The notes under the pieces: model-generated
What the model saw: the letters and a program-made list of their open reading frames with translations, nothing else
Databases searched by the model: none
What the model was told of the DNA's origin: nothing
In this document: positions 52,510-60,991 of the stretch, piece by piece
Position numbering within the stretch: position 1 is the first letter of the stretch
Layout of the letters: each line of letters begins with the position of its first letter
Translations under genes and position numbers: made by a program
Source: Pseudomonas sp. ANT_H4
Lineage (GTDB): Bacteria > Pseudomonadota > Gammaproteobacteria > Pseudomonadales > Pseudomonadaceae
Length of the DNA: 64,000 nucleotides
Direction of reading: 5' to 3'
NCBI RefSeq assembly: GCF_008369295.1
Contig: NZ_VOBG01000003.1
Span: forward strand, 1 to 64,000

Positions 52510-53817
52510 TCAACGGCTGCGGGTGATGCTCAAGCCCTTGAGCAGGCTCAAGGCCTGGGCCAACTGGTAGTCATCGTCCTGTGGCATCGGCTTGGCTTTG
52601 GTACCGCTGCCGGTTGGCTGGTCGGCACCGCCGTTGCCATTGCCCAGGTGACCCTGCAAGTCGGCTTCCTTGAAGTACTCGCTGTCCTGCTCGTTGGTGA
52701 TCTTGGCCCTGCGCACTTCGATGTCCGGCACGATGCCCTGGGCCTGGATCGAGCGCCCGTTCGGCGTGTAGTACAGCGCCGTGGTGATCTTTAGTGCGCG
52801 CTCGTTGTTCAGCGGCAGCACGGTTTGTACCGAACCCTTGCCAAAGCTGGTGGTGCCCATCAGTACGCCGCGTTTCTGGTCTTGCAGGGCGCCGGCGACG
52901 ATTTCCGAAGCCGAGGCACTGCCGCCGTTGATCAGCACCACCATTGGCACGCCTTCGCTCAGGTCGTTGCCGGTGGCCGAGAAGCGCAGTTCGGAGTTGG
53001 CGATACGGCCCTTGGTGTAGACGATCAGGCCCTTGGTGATGAAGTGGTCGACCACTTCCACTGCCGACTGCAGCACGCCGCCTGGATTGTTGCGCAGGTC
53101 GAGGACGATGCCGCTGAGTTTCTTGCCGTTGTCCTTGCGCATCTTCGCCAGGGCCGTGGCCACTTCGTCGCCGGTCTTGACTTGGAACTGGGTGATGCGG
53201 ATGTAACCGTAACCCGATTCCAGCAACTGGCTCTTCACGCTCTTGACCGTGATGGTCGCCCGCGCCAGGGTCACGTCAAACGGGGTGCCGCCGTCGCGCA
53301 CCAGGGTCAGGGTGATTTTCTGGCCGATCTTGCCACGCATTTTGTCGACGGCTTCGGTCATGGTCTGGCCACGGGTCGGCTGGCCGTTGATCTTGACGAT
53401 CAGGTCGCCGGCCTGGATTCCGGCCTTGGAAGCGGGAGTATCGTCGATGGGCGAGACCACCTTGATGACGCCGTCCTCGGCGCCCACTTCAATCCCCAGG
53501 CCACCGAATTCGCCGCTGGTGCTTTCCTGCAACTCGGCAAAGTCTTCCGGGCCCAGGTAGGCGGAGTGCGGGTCGAGGTTGCTGAGCATGCCCTTGATGG
53601 CATTTTCCAGCAGGGTCTTGTCGTCCACGGGTTCGACGTAGGCTGCCTTGATCCGGTCCATGACCTCGGCAAAGGTGCGCAATTCGTCCAGCGGCAACGG
53701 TGCCTTGGTGGTCGCGGCCGTGGCTGTCTGAGCGGTCTGGTCGGCGAATGCCAAAGGCGCGCCGATCACCAGAGCGATCGTCAGGGCCAGCGAAGTGAGG
53801 CGGGACAAATGCAGCAT
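52510..53817 (-). CDS. Carboxy-terminal processing protease (S41, CtpA/CtpB-like)
   Basis: The start is ATG 53817, with TAGGAG upstream and a signal peptide (MLHLSRLTSLALTIALVIGA). Length is 435 residues. A PDZ domain spans about 85-170 (IDDTPASKAGIQAGDLIVKI). The catalytic Ser lies in NGGSASASEIVAGAL and Lys in GTTSFGKGSVQT. It degrades periplasmic substrates such as peptidoglycan hydrolases. The frame is open 50 codons further upstream but that part lacks protein character. Confidence 0.93.
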   Translation of the reverse strand: MLHLSRLTSLALTIALVIGAPLAFADQTAQTATAATTKAPLPLDELRTFAEVMDRIKAAYVEPVDDKTLLENAIKGMLSNLDPHSAYLGPEDFAELQESTSGEFGGLGIEVGAEDGVIKVVSPIDDTPASKAGIQAGDLIVKINGQPTRGQTMTEAVDKMRGKIGQKITLTLVRDGGTPFDVTLARATITVKSVKSQLLESGYGYIRITQFQVKTGDEVATALAKMRKDNGKKLSGIVLDLRNNPGGVLQSAVEVVDHFITKGLIVYTKGRIANSELRFSATGNDLSEGVPMVVLINGGSASASEIVAGALQDQKRGVLMGTTSFGKGSVQTVLPLNNERALKITTALYYTPNGRSIQAQGIVPDIEVRRAKITNEQDSEYFKEADLQGHLGNGNGGADQPTGSGTKAKPMPQDDDYQLAQALSLLKGLSITRSR

Positions 53818-53848
53818 GTCGAACGAACTCCTAATGTAGGTACGGCCC

Positions 53849-55135
53849 TTATCCTTGGGCGCGACACCATTGTGCAGGGTCGCTCGGGCGACCCTGCTGA
53901 CGAATAGCGAAGTACAGCGCCGGGGTATCCTGGCCACCACTGTTACCGACAGTGGAGATGGATTCACCGGCTTTTACAACATCACCTGCCGCTTTGAGCA
54001 AAGTCTGATTGTGGCCGTAAAGGCTCAAATAGCCATTGCCGTGGTCAAGAATCACCAGCAAACCGGCGCCGCGCAGCCAATCGGCAAACACCACGCGGCC
54101 ACCGTGAACGGCGTGCACCTGGCTGCCGGCGGAGGCACTGATCATCACGCCATCCCACTTGGTGCGGGTGTCATCGCCACGGGTTTGACCAAAGCGTGCA
54201 AGCAATCGACCATCAACTGGCCATGGAAGTTTGCCGCGAGCTGAAGCAAAAGGTCCGCCAAAGGATTCGCCTGCGCTGGAAACCAGTGGGCCAGGGGCTG
54301 CGCGCGCCGGTTTACGCGGGGCGTCGGTGGCGACCGCCTCGGCCTCACGCTGGCGCTTTTTTTCTGCTTCCTGCTGGGCGATCAGCGCTTTTTGCCGCGC
54401 CTCTTCAGCCTCACGAGCCTGGCGTGCCAGGGTTTCCTCGATGGTTTTCAGTACTTTACCCAGGTCGGCCTGGTCTTGCTGACGGGCCTGTAGCTTGGCA
54501 TCGCGGGCCTTCACGTCATTGTTGAGCTTGGCCAGCGCCTGCTGGCGCTCCTTGCGGACCTTGTCCAGCTCATCGCGCTGGGTGTCGAGGCTGCTTTTCT
54601 GCTCCAGCAATTGCGTCTGTTGCTGGGCGATTTCCTGCTCGACATTGGCCAGCTGGCGCAGGGTCTCGTTGAAGCTTTGCAACTGCTCCAGGCGGGCCTT
54701 GCTCAGATAGTCATAGTAAGTGAGGGTGCGGGCGAATTTTTCCGGGTTTTGCTGGTTGAGCAGCATCTTGAGGTATTCCTGGCGGCCGTTCTGGTAGGCG
54801 GCGCGGGCCTGGATCGCGATCAGGTGTTGCTGTTCAACGCGGGCGCTCTGGAGTTTTTTTTTCTCACCGTCGAGCCGCTCCAGTTCCGACTCGCTCTTCT
54901 TTAGTTCTTTTTGCAACTCCTGGACCTGCTTCTCCAGGTTGCCCATCTCTGTTTCCGTACCGCGCAGGTCTTTCTGCACGCCGGATTTTTCTTCCTGGAG
55001 TTTGCCGAGGAGTTTCTTCAGCTCAGTAATGTCCTGACGCGTGGCGTCCAACTGTTGTTGGGTTTGCGCGCGCTCGTCGGCAAAGGCCGGTTGGAGCAGG
55101 CAGGCAAGAGCAAGGGTAATCAAGGCGCGAAGCAT
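53849..55135 (-). CDS. envC: EnvC-like murein hydrolase activator
   Basis: The ATG at 55135 opens a signal peptide (MLRALITLALACLLQPAFA); a GTG 5 codons earlier is the alternative. Length is 428 residues. A long coiled coil (residues 20-230: DITELKKLLGKLQEEKSGVQ) is followed by a LytM (M23) domain with VHAVHGGRVVFADWLRGAGL and YLSLYGHNQT. The zinc ligands are degenerate, as in activator-type EnvC. It activates amidases at division. It is upstream of ctpA and yibQ. Confidence 0.92.
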   Translation of the reverse strand: MLRALITLALACLLQPAFADERAQTQQQLDATRQDITELKKLLGKLQEEKSGVQKDLRGTETEMGNLEKQVQELQKELKKSESELERLDGEKKKLQSARVEQQHLIAIQARAAYQNGRQEYLKMLLNQQNPEKFARTLTYYDYLSKARLEQLQSFNETLRQLANVEQEIAQQQTQLLEQKSSLDTQRDELDKVRKERQQALAKLNNDVKARDAKLQARQQDQADLGKVLKTIEETLARQAREAEEARQKALIAQQEAEKKRQREAEAVATDAPRKPARAAPGPLVSSAGESFGGPFASARGKLPWPVDGRLLARFGQTRGDDTRTKWDGVMISASAGSQVHAVHGGRVVFADWLRGAGLLVILDHGNGYLSLYGHNQTLLKAAGDVVKAGESISTVGNSGGQDTPALYFAIRQQGRPSDPAQWCRAQG

Positions 55136-55190
55136 AGAGGCGGGCGACACCAGGGAAAGGGACGGCCTAGTATGCCCGCCAAGCGCTGCA

Positions 55191-55226
55191 AAAAAAACGC
55201 CTCAAAGCCAACTGCTTTGAGGCGTT
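55191..55226 (-). terminator. Terminator of gpmI
   Basis: AACGCCTCAAAG and its inverted copy CTTTGAGGCGTT form a strong hairpin. On the minus strand it is followed by TTTTTTTT. It lies about 50 bp after the gpmI stop and just before envC. Confidence 0.85.
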
Positions 55227-55272
55227 CGTCATAAAAAGCCGTTTATGGCGGTTTCATCGGTCGGTTTTGCGG

Positions 55273-56799
55273 TTAAACCAATATCGAAGTGCCAGTCATC
55301 TCTTTCGGCTTCTCCAACCCCATCAACATCAGCATGGTCGGTGCCACGTCTGCCAACACGCCGCCTTCACGTACTTTCAGGTCGCGCTTGCCGACGTAGA
55401 TGAACGGTACTGGCTCGGTGGTGTGGGCGGTATGTGCCTGGCCGGTGGATTCGTCGGACATTTGCTCGCAGTTGCCGTGGTCGGCGGTGATCAGCGCTTC
55501 GCCGCCGACTTTTTCCAGGGCCTCGACGATGCGACCCACGCACAGGTCCAGGCATTCCACTGCTTTGACTGCCGCTTCCAGGTTGCCGCTGTGGCCGACC
55601 ATATCGCCGTTGGCGTAGTTGACGACGATCACGTCATAACGCTGGTGCTCGATGGCATCGACGATCTTGTCGGTGACTTCTGGTGCGCTCATTTCCGGCT
55701 GCAAGTCGTAGGTGGCGACTTTTGGCGACGGGATCAGGATGCGTTCTTCGCCCGGGAACGGTTCTTCGCGACCGCCGGAGAAGAAGAAGGTCACGTGGGC
55801 GTATTTCTCGGTTTCGGCGATACGCAGTTGGGTCTTGCCGTTTTTTGCCAGGTAATCACCCAGCACGTTCTCCAGGCTGCCTGGGGCAAAAGCCGACGGG
55901 GCCGGGATGTTGGCGGCGTATTGGGTCAGCATGACAAAGTGGGCTTTTGGCTGACGGGCGCGCTCGAAGTCCTTGAAGTGCTCATCGACAAACACATGGC
56001 TCAGCTCGCGGGCGCGGTCGGCGCGGAAGTTCATGAACACTACGGCGTCGCCGTCTTCCACTTTGACCGGCTCACCGATGGTGGTGGCCTTGACGAACTC
56101 GTCGCTCTCGCCACGGGCATAGGCGGCTTCCAGGCCTTCCTGGGCGGTGGCGGCGTTGAACTCGGCGTTGCCGTCGACAATCAGGTTGTAAGCCTGGGAG
56201 ACGCGATCCCAGCGGTTATCACGGTCCATGGCAAAGTAACGGCCTACCAGGCTGGCAATACGGCCCTTGCCGAGGGTCTTGAAGGCTTCGTCCAGCAGTT
56301 CGATGGACGATTGCGCGCTTTTCGGTGGGGTATCGCGGCCGTCGAGGAAGGCGTGCAGGTAGATATTTTCGGCGCCGCGCTTGAAGGCTAGTTCGGCCAT
56401 GGCGATGAGGTGGTCCTGATGACTGTGTACGCCACCGTCCGACAGCAGGCCCATGAAATGCACGGCTTTACCGGCAGCGACGGCTTTATCCACCGCTGCG
56501 CAGATGGTCGGGTTCTCGAAGAACTCACCGTCGCGGATGGATTTGGTCACTCGGGTGAAGTCCTGGTATACCACTCGTCCGGCGCCCAGGTTCATATGGC
56601 CGACTTCCGAATTGCCCATTTGACCGTCCGGCAGGCCTACATCCATGCCCGAACCCGAGATCAGGCCGTTCGGCACCGTGGCGCTTAGACGGTCCAGTAC
56701 AGGCTTTTTGGCCGAGTACACGGCGTTGTCGTGGTGGCTTTCACTGTGTCCGAAGCCATCGAGAATTATCAGGACCAAAGGTTTAGGCGTGGTAGTCAT
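55273..56799 (-). CDS. gpmI: 2,3-bisphosphoglycerate-independent phosphoglycerate mutase GpmI
   Basis: The protein has 508 residues from ATG 56799 ([20 protein letters not shown]). Metal-binding residues are in LIILDGFG, the nucleophilic Ser in [16 protein letters not shown], and the C-terminal ligands in [13 protein letters not shown] and [11 protein letters not shown]. It interconverts 3- and 2-phosphoglycerate with Mn2+. It is monocistronic and divergent from the rhodanese-grxC-secB operon. Confidence 0.96.
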   Translation of the reverse strand: MTTTPKPLVLIILDGFGHSESHHDNAVYSAKKPVLDRLSATVPNGLISGSGMDVGLPDGQMGNSEVGHMNLGAGRVVYQDFTRVTKSIRDGEFFENPTICAAVDKAVAAGKAVHFMGLLSDGGVHSHQDHLIAMAELAFKRGAENIYLHAFLDGRDTPPKSAQSSIELLDEAFKTLGKGRIASLVGRYFAMDRDNRWDRVSQAYNLIVDGNAEFNAATAQEGLEAAYARGESDEFVKATTIGEPVKVEDGDAVVFMNFRADRARELSHVFVDEHFKDFERARQPKAHFVMLTQYAANIPAPSAFAPGSLENVLGDYLAKNGKTQLRIAETEKYAHVTFFFSGGREEPFPGEERILIPSPKVATYDLQPEMSAPEVTDKIVDAIEHQRYDVIVVNYANGDMVGHSGNLEAAVKAVECLDLCVGRIVEALEKVGGEALITADHGNCEQMSDESTGQAHTAHTTEPVPFIYVGKRDLKVREGGVLADVAPTMLMLMGLEKPKEMTGTSILV

Positions 56800-56890
56800 A
56801 GATCCTCTCGCGGCGGTATTAAAGGAAGGCAATTGAAAAGGGAGTGGCAGTTTAAAGCGAAGTTCCGGTGGCGTCACCGCTTTACGGGGG

Positions 56891-56918
56891 TTGGCCGGCC
56901 ATGGTGGCTGTGTATACT
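56891..56918 (+). promoter_or_regulatory. Candidate promoter of the rhodanese-grxC-secB operon
   Basis: TTGGCC at 56891-56896, a 16-bp spacer and TATACT at 56913-56918 fit a sigma-70 promoter. It lies 33 bp before the first ATG. Confidence 0.5.
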
Positions 56919-56950
56919 TACCGCCATTTTAACGCCCTGGAACCTCCTTG

Positions 56951-57364
56951 ATGGTTGATCACCTGATTGCATTCGCCACTTCCCACTATTTGCTCGTCGG
57001 TGCCTTCGTCATATTGCTGGCGCTGCTGATCGCTCACGAAATGAGCCGCGGTGGCCGCAGCCTCAGTACTGCTGAGCTGACCGCGCTGGTCAACAAGGAT
57101 GAGGGCGTTGTGGTCGACATTCGTCCGGCCAAGGATTTCGCCGCCGGTCACATTGTTGGCGCGCTGAACATTCCCCAGGACAAGCTGATTGCACGCCTCG
57201 GCGAACTGCAAAAGCACAAGGACAAGACCATCATCCTGGTCGACGCCCAGGGCCAGCACTCCGGTGGTCACGCCCGCGAGATGCTGAAATCCGGTCTCAC
57301 CGCCGCCAAGCTGTCGGGCGGTATCTCCAGTTGGCGCGCCGATAACCTGCCATTGGTGAAGTGA
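56951..57364 (+). CDS. Membrane-anchored rhodanese-like protein
   Basis: The protein has 137 residues. Residues about 10-30 are a membrane anchor (YLLVGAFVILLALLIAHEMS). The rhodanese domain has VVDIRPAKDFAAGHIVGALN and LSGGISSWRADNLPLV. The expected active-site loop with Cys reads LVDAQGQHSGGHA here, so the catalytic cysteine is missing. The protein is probably a non-catalytic binding module. It is followed by grxC after 1 bp. Confidence 0.85.
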   Translation: MVDHLIAFATSHYLLVGAFVILLALLIAHEMSRGGRSLSTAELTALVNKDEGVVVDIRPAKDFAAGHIVGALNIPQDKLIARLGELQKHKDKTIILVDAQGQHSGGHAREMLKSGLTAAKLSGGISSWRADNLPLVK

Positions 57365-57365
57365 T

Positions 57366-57620
57366 ATGAGCCAGGTTGTCGTGTATTCCAGCGATTGGTG
57401 CCCTTACTGCATGCGGGCCAAGGCCTTGCTGGAAAAGAAGGGCGTTGCCTTCGAAGAGATCAAGGTCGATGGCAAGCCACAGGTGCGCGCCGAAATGGTC
57501 CAGAAAGCGGGACGCACGTCCGTGCCGCAAATCTGGATCGGCGCCCGGCACATCGGTGGATGCGACGACCTGTTCGCCCTGGAGAGCGCTGGTAAATTGG
57601 ATGCGCTGCTTCACGTCTGA
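57366..57620 (+). CDS. grxC: Glutaredoxin 3 GrxC
   Basis: The protein has 84 residues. The active site is SSDWCPYCMRAKALLEKKG (CPYC). TSVPQIWIGARHIGGCDD has the cis-proline and glutathione-binding GGCDD. It reduces disulfides with glutathione in the cytoplasm. It sits between the rhodanese-like gene and secB, the conserved order. Confidence 0.96.
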   Translation: MSQVVVYSSDWCPYCMRAKALLEKKGVAFEEIKVDGKPQVRAEMVQKAGRTSVPQIWIGARHIGGCDDLFALESAGKLDALLHV

Positions 57621-57662
57621 CTCCTAAACCCTAAAAGACCCCAAGATCAAGAAGGATCTGTG

Positions 57663-58148
57663 ATGACTGACCAACAGAACACCGAAGCGGCAGCAGAAGA
57701 GGCTCAAGGCCCACAATTTTCCCTGCAGCGCATCTACGTGCGTGACTTGTCGTTCGAAGCGCCAAAAAGCCCGGCGATCTTCCGCCAGGAGTGGACGCCA
57801 AGCGTCGGCCTGGATCTGAACACCCGTCAAAAGGCACTGGAAGGCGACTTCCACGAAGTCGTACTGACCCTGTCGGTCACCGTCAAGAATGGCGAAGAAG
57901 TAGCCTTCATCGCTGAAGTGCAACAGGCCGGTATCTTCCTGATCCAGGGTCTGGACGAAGCATCCATGAGCCACACCCTGGGCGCGTTCTGCCCGAACAT
58001 CCTGTTCCCGTATGCCCGAGAAACCCTGGACAGCCTGGTCACCCGTGGCTCGTTCCCGGCGTTGATGCTGGCTCCGGTGAACTTCGATGCCCTGTATGCG
58101 CAAGAGCTGCAGCGCATGCAACAGGAAGGCTCGCCGACGGTTCAGTAA
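57663..58148 (+). CDS. secB: Protein-export chaperone SecB
   Basis: The protein has 161 residues from ATG 57663, with AAGGAT upstream. [39 protein letters not shown] and [20 protein letters not shown] are family signatures. SecB keeps preproteins unfolded and delivers them to SecA. It is the last gene of its operon and is followed by a strong terminator. Confidence 0.97.
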   Translation: MTDQQNTEAAAEEAQGPQFSLQRIYVRDLSFEAPKSPAIFRQEWTPSVGLDLNTRQKALEGDFHEVVLTLSVTVKNGEEVAFIAEVQQAGIFLIQGLDEASMSHTLGAFCPNILFPYARETLDSLVTRGSFPALMLAPVNFDALYAQELQRMQQEGSPTVQ

Positions 58149-58163
58149 TACGTCGATGCAGCC

Positions 58164-58193
58164 AAAAAAAGCGCCGTTGCCGGCGCTTTTTTT
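58164..58193. terminator. Bidirectional terminator between secB and trmL
   Basis: AAAAAAAGCGCCG and CGGCGCTTTTTTT surround TTGC. A- and T-runs on both sides allow termination for both convergent genes. Confidence 0.9.
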
Positions 58194-58647
58194 ATTTGAA
58201 GCCCAACTGCCGCCAACCTTCGTAGACGGCGATGGCTACGGTGTTGGACAGGTTCAGGCTGCGGCAGCCTTCGCGCATCGGCAGACGCAGGCGATGGCCA
58301 TCGGGCAGGGCGTCGAGCACGTCCGCCGGCAGGCCCCGGCTTTCCGGGCCGAACAGGAAGGCATCGCCTTCGGCAAAGCTGGCATCATGAAATGGCCGCG
58401 AGCCCTTGGTGGTGAAGGCGAACAGTCGCGGATGGTTCAGGCTTTCCAGGCAGCTGGCGAGGTCTGCGTGGCGTTGCAGGGTGGCGTACTCGTGGTAGTC
58501 CAGGCCCGCCCGACGCAGGCGCTTGTCGTCCATGTCAAAGCCCAAGGGTTCGATCAAATGCAGGTGGCAGCCACTGTTGGCGCACAGCCTGATAACGTTG
58601 CCGGTATTCGGCGGAATTTCTGGTTGAAAAAGGATGACGTGAAACAT
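58192..58647 (-). CDS. trmL: tRNA (cytidine/uridine-34-2'-O) methyltransferase TrmL
   Basis: The protein has 151 residues from ATG 58647 (MFHVILFQPEIPPNTGNVIR). SPOUT-family knot motifs are LFGPESRGLP and MREGCRSLNLSNTVAIAVYE. It methylates the wobble base of tRNA-Leu isoacceptors. GGAG lies 7 bp upstream, inside the coding region of the divergent gene. The frame is open 89 codons further upstream, but homology starts here. Confidence 0.95.
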   Translation of the reverse strand: MFHVILFQPEIPPNTGNVIRLCANSGCHLHLIEPLGFDMDDKRLRRAGLDYHEYATLQRHADLASCLESLNHPRLFAFTTKGSRPFHDASFAEGDAFLFGPESRGLPADVLDALPDGHRLRLPMREGCRSLNLSNTVAIAVYEGWRQLGFK

Positions 58648-59086
58648 GCACGGCTCCGAAGGCAAAGATGCGCTGCATTCTACCCCTGAAGAAGATCCCA
58701 GGCCGAAGCTATTGCCACGGGTTTTGGGTTCGTTGGCGATTGTCGGGTTGATGGTGGGTTTGATGATTGGTCGTTTGACCACTGCGGACCCTGTTGAGCT
58801 GCAACAGGTGGAGCCGACGGCCGATGGTCTGCTGGTATGGTTCAACAGCGAACCCAAGCTCCATGGCGAACACATTGATGGCACCGTGGCGCTGTTGTTC
58901 GACGCGCTGGGCAAGGCTCAGGGCGGACAACTGAAGGTCAGCGACAAGGATGTGAACTGGCGGGTACGCAAGACCGACGGTGGCTTGCTGCTGAACCTGG
59001 TGGCGGCTCGGCCATTGCGCGGTGAATGGTCGGGAGAGAAGGTCGATGGCCGCTGGCGGCTCAAGATCCATCTCCAGGAGCAATAA
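58646..59086 (+). CDS. Membrane-anchored hypothetical protein
   Basis: The protein has 146 residues. It has one membrane segment (VLGSLAIVGLMVGLMIGRL, about residues 27-45). The rest is a soluble domain (EPTADGLLVWFNSEPKLHGE, LLLNLVAARPLRGEWSGEKV). Its ATG overlaps the trmL ATG on the opposite strand in a shared CATG. AAGGA lies upstream inside trmL. Function unknown. Confidence 0.75.
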   Translation: MHGSEGKDALHSTPEEDPRPKLLPRVLGSLAIVGLMVGLMIGRLTTADPVELQQVEPTADGLLVWFNSEPKLHGEHIDGTVALLFDALGKAQGGQLKVSDKDVNWRVRKTDGGLLLNLVAARPLRGEWSGEKVDGRWRLKIHLQEQ

Positions 59087-59300
59087 AAGAGGGAATCCCC
59101 GGCCTGCCTGTACCAAGGTTCCCAAAACGGGCTGGGGCTACGGGCGAGTCGCCTCATAAGCCCCGGGTGTAAAGAAGGGAGTTCCCGGCCTGCCTGTACC
59201 AGGGCTCCCAAAACGGTTTGAAGCGCGACGCGGATCGCATCAAGCACCCCGGATGTAAAGAAGGGGATTCTCGGCCTGCCTGTACCAAGGTCCCCGAAAC
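59085..59300. repeat. Tandem repeat, 2.5 units of exactly 86 bp
   Basis: CGGCCTGCCTGTACCA occurs at 59100, 59186 and 59272, always 86 bp apart. Flanking sequence is also conserved (GAAGGGA before it, CCCAAAACGG after it, GTGTAAAGAAGGG between). No ORF in it is convincing. Confidence 0.8.
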
Positions 59301-59373
59301 TGGGTAGTGATAGAGGTATTGCAGGGGGCGTGCCAACGTTGTTCAGGTGTGCCAAAAAAACTCAGCAAGAAGC

Positions 59374-59400
59374 GAAAAGCCCCGGGTTACGGGGCTTTTG
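59374..59400. terminator. Hairpin terminator downstream of the 86-bp repeats
   Basis: AAAAGCCCCG and CGGGGCTTTT surround GGTTA. It could stop the 58646-59086 transcript, and on the other strand transcripts coming from ntrC (stop at 59555). Confidence 0.8.
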
Positions 59401-59554
59401 CGTTTTCAGCGCTTAAGAGTTTTTAAGCAGTGCAGGCGTTTAACGCCTGGGGTTTGTGCGCGGTGCTGGATCGTGGTGCATTGAAGCGGTGCACGTTTTG
59501 ATCGCGGGCAAGCCCGGCTCCACACTGGATCTTCGGTGTGTTGGAGGGCGCAAA

Positions 59555-60991
59555 TCAGCCCTCGTCGCCCTCGTCATCATCCCCGCCATCGACCTTCATC
59601 CCCAGCTCCTTGATCTTGCGGGTCAAGGTATTGCGGCCCCAACCCAGCAATACGGCGGCGTCGCGACGGCGGCCGGCAGTATGCTTGAGGGCGGTTTCGA
59701 TCATGATCCGCTCAAAGGCCGGCACGGCACTGTCCAGCAGGTTCGACTGGCCGCGTGCCAGCGCCTGGTCAGCCCATTGGCGCAGCGCCTGCTCCCAGTT
59801 GGTCACGGGTGCTGAATCCTGCGGTAGGCTCAGCAGTTCCGGCGGCAGGTCGCTGATGTGCACTTCGCGCCCGGACGCCATCACCGTGATCCAGCGGCAG
59901 GTGTTTTCCAGCTGACGCACGTTGCCCGGCCATGGCAGGTTCTTCAGGTATTCCTCGGTTTCGGTCTTCAGCAGCTTCGGTTCGACTGCCAGCTCCTGCG
60001 CGGCGCGGGCGAGGAAGTGGCGGGCCAGGGTCGGGATGTCTTCGCGGCGGTCCGACATCCGTGGGATATGGATGCGGATCACGTTGAGGCGGTGGAACAA
60101 GTCTTCACGGAATTTCCCGGCCTGCACCAGGGCTTCCAGGTTTTGGTGAGTCGCGGCGATGATCCGCACATCGACCTTGACCGGCGTATGCCCGCCGACC
60201 CGATAGAACTCGCCGTCCGCCAATACTCGCAGCAAGCGGGTCTGGGTATCGGCCGGCATGTCGCCGATTTCATCGAGAAACAGCGTGCCGCCATCCGCCT
60301 GTTCAAAACGGCCACGACGCAGGTTGGCCGCACCTGTGAACGCGCCTTTTTCATGGCCGAACAGCTCGGACTCCATCAAGTCCTTCGGGATCGCCGCCAT
60401 GTTCAAGGCGATGAACGGCGAAGCCGCCCGTGGGCTGTGCCGGTGCAGGGCGTGGGCCACCAGTTCTTTACCGGTACCGGACTCGCCGTTGATCAGCACG
60501 GTGATGTTGGAATGGCTCAAGCGCCCGATGGCGCGAAACACTTCCTGCATTGCCGGCGCTTCACCGATGATTTCCGGGGTGCGGGTCAGGGTTGGCACAA
60601 CCTCTTGGCCTTGCTGTTCCTGGGCGTGCTGGTTGGCGCGCTTGACCAGCGCGACGGCTTCGTCGACGTCAAACGGCTTGGGCAGGTATTCAAAGGCGCC
60701 GCCCTGATAGGAGGCGACAGCGCTGTCCAGGTCCGAATGCGCGGTCATGATGATCACCGGCAAGCGCGGGTGCTGCTCGCGAATTCGCGCCAGCAAGTCC
60801 AGGCCACTGGCGCCGGGCATGCGGATGTCGGAGATGATCACGTCGGGCTGTTGGCGGACCAGGCGGCTCATCACCCCGTCGGCGCTGTCGAAGCTCTGGG
60901 TGGTCATGCCTTCCTGTTGCAAGGCTTTCTCAAGGACCCAGCGGATGGAGCGGTCGTCATCGACGATCCAGACAGTTTCACTACGGCTCAT
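59555..60991 (-). CDS. ntrC: Nitrogen regulation response regulator NtrC (GlnG)
   Basis: The protein has 478 residues. The receiver domain has IVDDD and phosphoacceptor Asp55 in VIISDIRMPG. The AAA+ domain has Walker A NGESGTGKELVAHAL, the sigma-54 contact loop KGAFTGAANLRRGRFEQADG and Walker B LFLDEIGDMP. The Fis-type HTH is RRDAAVLLGWGRNTLTRKIK. It activates RpoN promoters under nitrogen limitation. It overlaps ntrB by ATGA. Confidence 0.97.
   Translation of the reverse strand: MSRSETVWIVDDDRSIRWVLEKALQQEGMTTQSFDSADGVMSRLVRQQPDVIISDIRMPGASGLDLLARIREQHPRLPVIIMTAHSDLDSAVASYQGGAFEYLPKPFDVDEAVALVKRANQHAQEQQGQEVVPTLTRTPEIIGEAPAMQEVFRAIGRLSHSNITVLINGESGTGKELVAHALHRHSPRAASPFIALNMAAIPKDLMESELFGHEKGAFTGAANLRRGRFEQADGGTLFLDEIGDMPADTQTRLLRVLADGEFYRVGGHTPVKVDVRIIAATHQNLEALVQAGKFREDLFHRLNVIRIHIPRMSDRREDIPTLARHFLARAAQELAVEPKLLKTETEEYLKNLPWPGNVRQLENTCRWITVMASGREVHISDLPPELLSLPQDSAPVTNWEQALRQWADQALARGQSNLLDSAVPAFERIMIETALKHTAGRRRDAAVLLGWGRNTLTRKIKELGMKVDGGDDDEGDEG

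Noticed and set aside
52825-56391. Plus-strand ORFs of 360 and 374 codons opposite ctpA and gpmI
   Set aside because: They are shadows of conserved minus-strand genes without domains or ribosome binding sites.
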